NCBI GenBank assembly: GCA_945861705.1
Contig: CAMAVM010000023.1
Span: forward strand, 1 to 40,493
DNA from: Methylomagnum ishizawai
GTDB lineage: Bacteria; Pseudomonadota; Gammaproteobacteria; Methylococcales; Methylomonadaceae
Reading direction: 5' to 3'
DNA length: 40,493 nucleotides
The notes under the pieces: generated by a model
Told to the model about the DNA's origin: nothing
Seen by the model: the letters and a program-made list of their open reading frames with translations, nothing else
Database searches by the model: none
Program-made: the position numbers and the translations under genes
In this document: positions 35,998 to 40,493 of the stretch, piece by piece
How the letters are laid out: every line of letters starts with the position of its first letter
Numbering within the stretch: position 1 is the first letter of the stretch

Positions 35998-36753
35998 CTA
36001 GTTTGAATTTTTTGCGCCAAAAACAGACTTGCCCGCTTTGGCTGAGATACGTTGGTATTTGGCGTAAGCGATGCCGGCAGAACTACGTAATTCCGCTTCA
36101 CTCGCCTGGTTTGCAAAACCTCGTGCAATCGCTTCCAACACATAGGCTTCTGGTGCCATAAAGCTATAGGTGGTTACGACCGGTTTGGAACCTGCAGCAA
36201 GCAAATGCGCTGAGAAATACTCCTCACTCATGCAAGCCAGGACAACCGCTTGTTTATCATGCCTGGCGTGTTTTGGAAAGCGTTCAATGATGGGTTGGTT
36301 TTGGATGTCCATCAATCCATCATGACCAATGAAAACCACCATTTCACGCTTTGTAGCATTCGGTGGAGAAGCTGCTTGTTGCATAAAGTCAAGCATCGCC
36401 TGGTCAATCCGGTTGCCTCGATAAGCATCGGCGGTAACCGTGAGATCGTCCTTCCAGGCAAATTGACAACGTTCTAAAATAGTATCGTTAATATCTTTTT
36501 CACACCCCAACTTCCGCCAGCCGTTCGCTTTGCTCAAAAAGGTTTTCACGCCATAAGCCGCGCCCCAATAGAGATTGCTGCTCGGATTATTACCATCACC
36601 AATTTTCGCAGGAACAGGCTCGATGCCTTGTGATACGTTGTCCACGAGGGACACAATTACATAAATATGCGTGTTTGGCATAGCTACGACACAGGGCGGT
36701 AGCACCACGCAAAATAGCACACTGAATAAAAAAATTGAGCGCAGGGTAATCAT
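35998..36753 (-). CDS. Secreted protein with caspase-like His/Cys motif, 251 residues
   Basis: Starts at the ATG 36753 give a clean signal peptide (ITLRSIFLFSVLFCVVLPPC, cut near VVA); ATGs at 36765 and 36789 would add 4 or 12 residues. The mature protein has NLYWGAAYGVKTFLSKANGW, VTADAYRGNRIDQAMLDFMQ, then MVVFIGHDGLMD with the His (144 from this start) and QAVVLACMSEEYF with the Cys (174), the dyad layout of clan CD peptidases. Unlike the neighbour it is compact. The stop TAG at 35998-36000 lies in the CTAG of an IS630 remnant, so the natural C-terminus may be lost. Function unknown. Confidence 0.62.
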   Translation of the reverse strand: MITLRSIFLFSVLFCVVLPPCVVAMPNTHIYVIVSLVDNVSQGIEPVPAKIGDGNNPSSNLYWGAAYGVKTFLSKANGWRKLGCEKDINDTILERCQFAWKDDLTVTADAYRGNRIDQAMLDFMQQAASPPNATKREMVVFIGHDGLMDIQNQPIIERFPKHARHDKQAVVLACMSEEYFSAHLLAAGSKPVVTTYSFMAPEAYVLEAIARGFANQASEAELRSSAGIAYAKYQRISAKAGKSVFGAKNSN

Positions 36754-36899
36754 GTGTAGAACCATCGTCAGATGGCAATCAAATTTCATCTGAATAGGTT
36801 TTGTTTCAGTATCATAAGATTGGCCTCAAACGATTCCGGTAAGGTGCTAGTCTACGAATGGTAGTTTATTAACACACAAGACACAATATGTTTGCGTAA

Positions 36900-37030
36900 A
36901 AGGGATCTCTAAAAACCCCCTCTACCTCTAAGAGAGAGCTAGGTAATTGTTGTAAATACTTGATTTTAAAATACTAATACTAACTTTCCCCCAGGGAGAA
37001 GGAGCTTTTTGAATTTTTAGAGATACCCTT
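36900..37030. repeat. MITE-like 131-bp inverted-repeat element
   Basis: The left end AAGGGATCTCTAAAAA (36900-36915) matches the complement of the right end TTTTTAGAGATACCCTT (37014-37030) except for one extra base. The inner parts are also C- then G-rich and partly complementary. The left end, reversed, shares AGAGGGGGTTTTTAGA with 10080-10095 after the parDE terminator, so it belongs to a dispersed family. Confidence 0.6.
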
Positions 37031-37470
37031 AAGATGTTTGTTACGACCAGAGAGATAATTAGATACCATTCCTGATACTCTATGGATAAATCGAGGGTTG
37101 AAAAAAGCGGATGAAATCACTGGTTTCAGGACATTATCGTAATGGTACAGTTTGACTGAGGGTATACCCCGACAACGCCAATATTAAAAGGGGACAATGT
37201 TCCCTTTTAATAAGTAAAACCGTGGTTCGCTAGTGTTGCTAGAGCCGATTGTCTATCGGGTTTCCTTTATCAGCCTGGTACTCTGAAGCCCCACGAGATA
37301 GAGTAACGCCGTTACGAAAAGGTACAGTGCAGAGGCAAGGAAAGATGGGGCAAAGAGATGCTGTTTCTCACGGTAGTACTCCAAAAAAGGTTGTAGCTGT
37401 TTTAGCTAAACAAAAAAAAGAGGACAGATACTTTCGGTTCTCTTTTAAAATGCTTTTACTATGAACAAAA
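37031..37470. other. Gene-poor stretch with a hairpin and an unplaced 71-codon frame
   Basis: A strong hairpin, ATTAAAAGGGGA / TTCCCTTTTAAT, sits near 37183-37211. The segment of about 37215-37330 is richer in G/C than its surroundings and could be a remnant of a mobile element. The plus-strand frame 37249-37464 (TPLRKGTVQRQGKMGQRDAV) is of unknown family and lacks a clear ribosome site, so I do not call it a gene. Confidence 0.35.
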
Positions 37471-37728
37471 TTAAGCAGTTAAAGCTTTAAAAACCTTTCT
37501 GCGAGTTGAAACGCCCATCAAGCCAGCAAGAGCAGATCCGAACAGCCAGATGGCCGCAGGAATGGGGGTTGTGACAACTGTTTGTTGAACCTCAATGCCT
37601 TGCAACTGGTATGCTTGTCCTCTTAGGGTAGATAGTCCAACTAAATGAAAAATATGGTGATTGTCGGTACTTGAAGTTCTACCACATAACGACTTGAAAG
37701 CATGATTATTAAAGGTTTTGATTGATTT
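37471..37728 (-). pseudogene. PEP-CTERM protein C-terminal remnant
   Basis: A minus-strand frame of 85 codons, opened by a TAA at 37729-37731 and without an ATG, ends in TTPIPAAIWLFGSALAGLMG followed by VSTRRK. This is a textbook PEP-CTERM tail: Pro-x-Pro motif, hydrophobic helix, basic end. Such tails send exported proteins to the EpsH/XrtA exosortase. The preceding residues (STLRGQAYQLQGIEVQQ) are not a recognised domain. The gene has lost its signal peptide and body. Confidence 0.75.
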
Positions 37729-37936
37729 TTAATTTATTGGTTACTGTAAAAGTTACTGCATTATTTCATTGTGACTCTGCTTTTTACATACCAAAAGCAG
37801 CTTGATTAGCAAATAAGCGGTGTGCATTTATCTTAGGGTGTGCTAAATTCTCACACATGAATGAAATTAAAGTTATTTTACATTTTTATAAAAGTTTAGA
37901 CAAACTGATGACGCAATGTTTTGCGTCTATTGGGAT

Positions 37937-37990
37937 GTCTAATTGTAGTTGGGCCGTCTTGATGACGGAGGTAGCTTTGTCTCGTTAGGC
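37937..37990 (+). other. Left cassette boundary, attC-like or attI-like site
   Basis: GTTAGGC at 37984-37990 fits the integron core GTTRRRY exactly. GTCTAAT at 37937-37943 is a near match to the complementary RYYYAAC box (last base differs). The middle contains a small CCGTC/GACGG stem. The first cassette would begin at 37985. Whether this is a weak attC or a former attI cannot be decided without the integrase. Confidence 0.45.
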
Positions 37991-38035
37991 GGTGTGGCAA
38001 CGCCTTTTTTGCCGCAACAAATGAAGGGGAATTAC

Positions 38036-38488
38036 ATGTACAACAAGGTACTCGCCGTGGCCGCATTACTCGCAATTACAGGATGTGCTTCAGTGTCGGG
38101 ATCAAAGTTGCAACCGGTATCTATACAAACCATTCAAGACAACAAAGAGGTGGCTGGTGTTGGATGCACGTTGAGTAACGATGCGGGGAAGTGGTTCGTG
38201 ACGACTCCTGGTAGCGTAACAGTGAATAAGAGTACCGGCGATCTGGCAGTAGATTGTGTGAAAGACGTAACCCTAGTCGGGCATGAAACTGTTGTGTCGA
38301 AGAGTAACGGCGCTGTCTGGGGAAATATTCTATTAGGTGGCGCCATTGGATACATTGTCGACAGGAACACAGGGGCTGGATTTGATTATCCCAATACCAT
38401 CACGGTGATGCTACGCAGGATCGGAGAAGCAGTCGGTTTAGCGACACCCGAAGTGTCACCAACGGCGCTAACTACGAGTAAGCAATAA
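38036..38488 (+). CDS. Cassette-borne lipoprotein of unknown function
   Basis: A 150-residue protein from the ATG at 38036, 7 bp after AAGGGGA; the frame is open further upstream but crosses the cassette boundary. The signal peptide ends in the lipobox ITGC (Cys at 17). The mature part has EVAGVGCTLSNDAGKWFVTT and AVWGNILLGGAIGYIVDRNTG, a small glycine-zipper-like hydrophobic stretch. It sits about 50 bp after the left core site and is followed 24 bp later by an attC site: the typical one-gene integron cassette. Small lipoproteins of this sort are frequent cassette cargo. Confidence 0.85.
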   Translation: MYNKVLAVAALLAITGCASVSGSKLQPVSIQTIQDNKEVAGVGCTLSNDAGKWFVTTPGSVTVNKSTGDLAVDCVKDVTLVGHETVVSKSNGAVWGNILLGGAIGYIVDRNTGAGFDYPNTITVMLRRIGEAVGLATPEVSPTALTTSKQ

Positions 38489-38512
38489 AACTGGGCACGG
38501 GTGTCATTAAAG

Positions 38513-38579
38513 GCCCAACCCATCATTCCACCGGACCTGCGCGAAAAGCCGCGCAGGCCGGTGAATTCAAACGTTAGAC
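38513..38579 (+). other. attC recombination site of an integron cassette
   Basis: GCCCAAC (38513-38519, RYYYAAC) and GTTAGAC (38573-38579, GTTRRRY) bound a 67-bp palindrome. CACCGG-A-CCTGCGCG pairs with CGCGCAGGCCGGTG across an AAAAGC loop: a 14-bp stem with one unpaired A on one side. An unpaired base asymmetry, which sets strand choice by the integrase, is the hallmark of attC. Orientation fits the upstream plus-strand lipoprotein gene. Confidence 0.88.
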
Positions 38580-38752
38580 GTTCGCACACGTATCTCACAG
38601 CCATACAAATATTCAACCCACCAACTTTGAAATCAGGAAATATGTACTACGCTTACTTCAATAGGGTAGAAAGTTAGGTAATTAACTTTCTAAAACTTCT
38701 TCCCCTATCTAACGCATCATGTTTTTGACACCTACAAAGATGCCTACTCAAC
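38580..38752 (+). other. Short ORF-less cassette or cassette remnant
   Basis: No credible gene lies between the attC at 38513-38579 and the attC-like site at 38707-38759. A perfect 10-bp hairpin, TAGAAAGTTA / TAACTTTCTA (38667-38692), contains GTTAGGT, another GTTRRRY match, and ATTCAAC at 38611-38617 fits RYYYAAC, so a further decayed attC (38611-38679) may be present. Confidence 0.4.
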
Positions 38753-38759
38753 GTTAGGG
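38707..38759 (+). other. Second attC-like site
   Basis: ATCTAAC (38707-38713) fits RYYYAAC. GTTAGGG (38753-38759) fits GTTRRRY except its last base. GCATC and GATGC inside form a short stem. It is weaker than the first site. It directly precedes the next cassette gene, whose ribosome site AGGGAG overlaps the core. Confidence 0.5.
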
Positions 38760-38769
38760 AGTTAATCAC

Positions 38770-39147
38770 GTGGATACGACTATCCTTGCAACTGAAATTG
38801 CCGGAAAGGTTATTGCCGATACTTCGTTTTGGGTCGCCCTTGTTGGGTTCGCTGGCGTTATCCTTGGCGCATGTATCACGGTAGCTGGCAATCTTCTTCT
38901 TCACTGGTTTCAAGACAGGCCACGCCAAGAACTCGATAAAGTACGAAAGAAGCTATTGGAACAAATGCTTCGCGATACCAGATTCAAAGAGTACTGGCGA
39001 AAAATTGCAACGCTGTCTCGTGTGGTCGGTGCAGATGAAGAAACAACGAAACGCTTACTAATCGAACTCGGAGCCCGTAGCTCCGAGAAAGACGACGGTT
39101 TATGGGGGCTACTTGAGTATCATCCTCTCGATAAATTGGATCAATAA
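38770..39147 (+). CDS. Cassette-borne small membrane protein
   Basis: A 125-residue protein with a GTG start, 8 bp after AGGGAG. One membrane helix (WVALVGFAGVILGACITVAG, about 20-43) is followed by a basic cytoplasmic domain with helices (DKVRKKLLEQMLRDTRFKEY) and the conserved-looking block GARSSEKDDGLWGLLEYHP. Proteins of this look are familiar from integron cassettes, but I know of no function. It begins 11 bp after an attC-like core, as cassette genes do, and is followed by another ORF after 3 bp. Confidence 0.8.
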   Translation: MDTTILATEIAGKVIADTSFWVALVGFAGVILGACITVAGNLLLHWFQDRPRQELDKVRKKLLEQMLRDTRFKEYWRKIATLSRVVGADEETTKRLLIELGARSSEKDDGLWGLLEYHPLDKLDQ

Positions 39148-39150
39148 CTT

Positions 39151-39432
39151 ATGAAATCAAAAAAAATCACACTTAGTTTGATTGTAGTTTTATGTGCTTT
39201 TAATGCAGAAGCAAAAATGTATAAATGTACCGATAGCAAAGGAAATGTAAGCTATAGTTCTTCTCCTTGCAAAGAAGATCAGAAAGAAGATCAGACTGTT
39301 GCCACTAATAAGCTACAAATGGAATTAAATTATAATTCTCGTCCTGAGACTAAAGAGATGTTTGTCGGTGCTGCCCCTGTTTTCTGCAAAATAACCGCCG
39401 CTTTAGAAATGCTCGCGTGGCTTTTTCCTTGA
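39151..39432 (+). CDS. Small DUF4124-like exported protein, possibly chimeric 3' end
   Basis: A 93-residue protein with a signal peptide (1-21, cut at AEA-KM) and a DUF4124 start: MYKCTDSKGNVSYSSSPCKE, with two conserved cysteines. The last 25 residues (from about MFVGAAPVFCKI) look unlike the family, so the gene may have been joined to foreign sequence. It starts 3 bp after the preceding stop and has no attC after it, marking the broken end of the cassette region. Function unknown. Confidence 0.65.
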   Translation: MKSKKITLSLIVVLCAFNAEAKMYKCTDSKGNVSYSSSPCKEDQKEDQTVATNKLQMELNYNSRPETKEMFVGAAPVFCKITAALEMLAWLFP

Positions 39433-39460
39433 AACGCTCCGAAAAAGTTTTTCCGTGTCG

Positions 39461-39673
39461 CTAGGGTTGACCATCAACATCATCAGCTTGCTGTGCCGAA
39501 GCGTCAACGACCGTGAAAATAATCACCGTCTGCCCTATGGCTTCTGCTTGTTCAATCTGCGATTGCTGTTCGGGCGTTCTCCTGCCATCCACAAACAACA
39601 CAAGCCCAGGCATCATCGGTTTGCTGCTTTGGCTATGCCGCTCCAATGCAGCCAATCTATTTTTAATGCTCAT
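39461..39673 (-). CDS. Small phage/plasmid-type protein, MSIKNRL family (copy 1)
   Basis: A 70-residue protein with an AGGGG ribosome site about 9 bp before its ATG. It opens with MSIKNRLAALE, like the gene just upstream, then PGLVLFVDGRRTPEQQ and AEAIGQTVIIFTVV. Function unknown. It is the last gene of a compact minus-strand set with the SSB gene. Start and strand are supported by the shared opening of the two paralogues. Confidence 0.7.
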   Translation of the reverse strand: MSIKNRLAALERHSQSSKPMMPGLVLFVDGRRTPEQQSQIEQAEAIGQTVIIFTVVDASAQQADDVDGQP

Positions 39674-39683
39674 TAAATTACCC

Positions 39684-39869
39684 CTAGGCTCTGCAAATGG
39701 TGATTGTCTTTACCTCAATGCCTTGTAATCTGTACGCTTCAACTTTGCCCATCATTTCTTGATAAAGCTTCGGATTGTATGATTCTGTTGGGATCATAAT
39801 AATCGGTGGGGATAACCGTTCTTTGTTGGTGGCCTGTTCCAGCTTAACCAGCCTGTTTTTAATGCTCAT
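39684..39869 (-). CDS. Small phage/plasmid-type protein, MSIKNRL family (copy 2)
   Basis: A 61-residue paralogue of the next gene: MSIKNRLVKLEQ at the start, PPIIMIPTESYN in the middle and VEAYRLQGIEVKTITI at the end. Both end in a strand after an Ala/Gly-containing helix. Its ATG overlaps the stop of the upstream gene by 4 bp. Function unknown. The AYxLQGIEV run recurs in the PEP-CTERM remnant at 37471-37728. Confidence 0.7.
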   Translation of the reverse strand: MSIKNRLVKLEQATNKERLSPPIIMIPTESYNPKLYQEMMGKVEAYRLQGIEVKTITICRA

Positions 39870-40135
39870 TCTGGGTTCTCCAATGCTTCAATACGTTTTT
39901 CCAAGTCGCTGCCCTCGATAACCTTGCCGATTGCCTGTAAGCACCACGTCAACTTAGTGGCATCTTGCACATCTACCAGCCCAGACCGTGCCTCACGGTA
40001 CACTTTCGCCATTTCGCGCCTGACATCTTGTAAGGTGTCCAGTTTAGCCCTATACCGTGCCGCCTTACCGTTAGGGGTATACTCCACAACATCACCCGTT
40101 ACCCCGTCAATCTCTAAAGGCTCATGCCCTGTCAT
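39866..40135 (-). CDS. Conserved phage-type hypothetical protein
   Basis: An 89-residue protein: a short N-terminal strand region (EIDGVTGDVVEYTPNGKAA), then helices RAKLDTLQDVRREMAKVYRE and DATKLTWCLQAIGKVIEG, ending in EKRIEALE. Proteins like this are common in prophage and plasmid accessory clusters, but I know no function. It lies between the SSB gene and two small genes with which it is translationally coupled. Confidence 0.7.
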   Translation of the reverse strand: MTGHEPLEIDGVTGDVVEYTPNGKAARYRAKLDTLQDVRREMAKVYREARSGLVDVQDATKLTWCLQAIGKVIEGSDLEKRIEALENPE

Positions 40136-40209
40136 TTTTTAACCTTTTGTCTCGTCGTTTCATGTCCTGAGATGTCAATAATCTACCATTAAAATTATAC
40201 CCGCCATCA

Positions 40210-40493
40210 TCAAAACCCGATTTCATCATTAAACGGCTTGCCCTGTTGGGTGCTGTTTTCCGATGCCTCAGCATTGCGTTTCTTTTTAATGTCGTAGACG
40301 CTTAACACATCCGCCACGGTAACGCTCAATCCGTGCTTGGTCTCGTTGGTGTTTTTGTCCTGCCACTGGGTAGGCTTCAACGCGCCAATTACCGATATTG
40401 CATCACCTTTCCCAAGTTTGGCTAACCTTTCGGCATGGTTACCGAAGGCTATGCCGCTAACGACTATGTTCTCAGGTTCGCCAACGTGTACCG
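40210..40493 (-). CDS. ssb: Single-stranded DNA-binding protein, C-terminal part (runs off the window)
   Basis: The minus strand is open from the window edge to TGA at 40210-40212, about 94 codons. It reads VGEPENIVVSGIAFGNHAER, then LGKGDAISVIGALKPTQWQD, an OB-fold pattern, and ends with GKPFNDEIGF, an acidic-plus-Phe tip like the DDDIPF tail of SSB that binds partner proteins. The LSVTVADVL strand resembles the last strand of the fold. A phage or plasmid SSB fits the neighbours. The N-terminus is outside. Confidence 0.75.
   Translation of the reverse strand, partial: VHVGEPENIVVSGIAFGNHAERLAKLGKGDAISVIGALKPTQWQDKNTNETKHGLSVTVADVLSVYDIKKKRNAEASENSTQQGKPFNDEIGF

Noticed and set aside
37249-37464. 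71-codon plus-strand ORF
   Set aside because: Unknown family and no good start signal; described only as part of an unexplained segment.
1-40493. tRNA or rRNA genes
   Set aside because: No T-loop/acceptor pattern or rRNA-like sequence was noticed by eye; a covariance search was not possible.

Overview
The window looks like the chromosome of a gammaproteobacterium. RapA, Lnt, RecN, NadK and PabB all have gammaproteobacterial architecture. An MfnE-type small-molecule kinase beside pabB and a PEP-CTERM tail fragment would suit a methylotrophic member such as the Methylococcales. That placement is an inference from gene content; there is no rRNA gene or methane-oxidation gene here to confirm it.

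Layout. Positions 1-6200 carry mostly minus-strand genes: an MHS-family transporter, then lnt followed by a DUF3616 gene (4 bp apart, closed by a perfect hairpin), a DUF3313 lipoprotein, and two paralogous His/Gly-rich glycine-zipper proteins. From 6559 the plus strand carries rapA and a parDE toxin-antitoxin pair closed by a strong terminator. A minus-strand secreted Calx-beta protein follows. Next come a plus-strand S1/CvfB-like gene, a FecR - OmpA lipoprotein - CHASE2/HD-GYP sensor operon, and the tightly packed nadK-recN-agmatine deiminase run, then chrA. A 14-copy heptamer repeat separates chrA from a convergent pair of overlapping dynamin-like GTPase genes. Positions 25200-32800 hold a small lipoprotein, a DUF2959-kinase-pabB operon, a DUF486 membrane protein, a metal P-type ATPase, an L,D-transpeptidase, and a LysR effector domain that has lost its DNA-binding part and gained a membrane anchor.

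From about 32,850 to the right end the region is accessory and rearranged. It holds a decayed IS630-family element with recognisable ends, a gene fragment abutting it, two secreted proteins that look like clan-CD (caspase/CHAT-like) peptidases, and a second IS630 remnant that supplies the stop codon of one of them. It also holds a MITE-like inverted repeat, a PEP-CTERM gene remnant, and an integron cassette array with at least one textbook attC site and no integrase in view. The array ends against minus-strand, phage- or plasmid-type small genes and an SSB gene that runs off the window.

The most interesting items are the integrase-less cassette array, the pair of secreted caspase-like proteins, the paired GTPases, and the membrane-anchored LysR effector domain behind a terminator.
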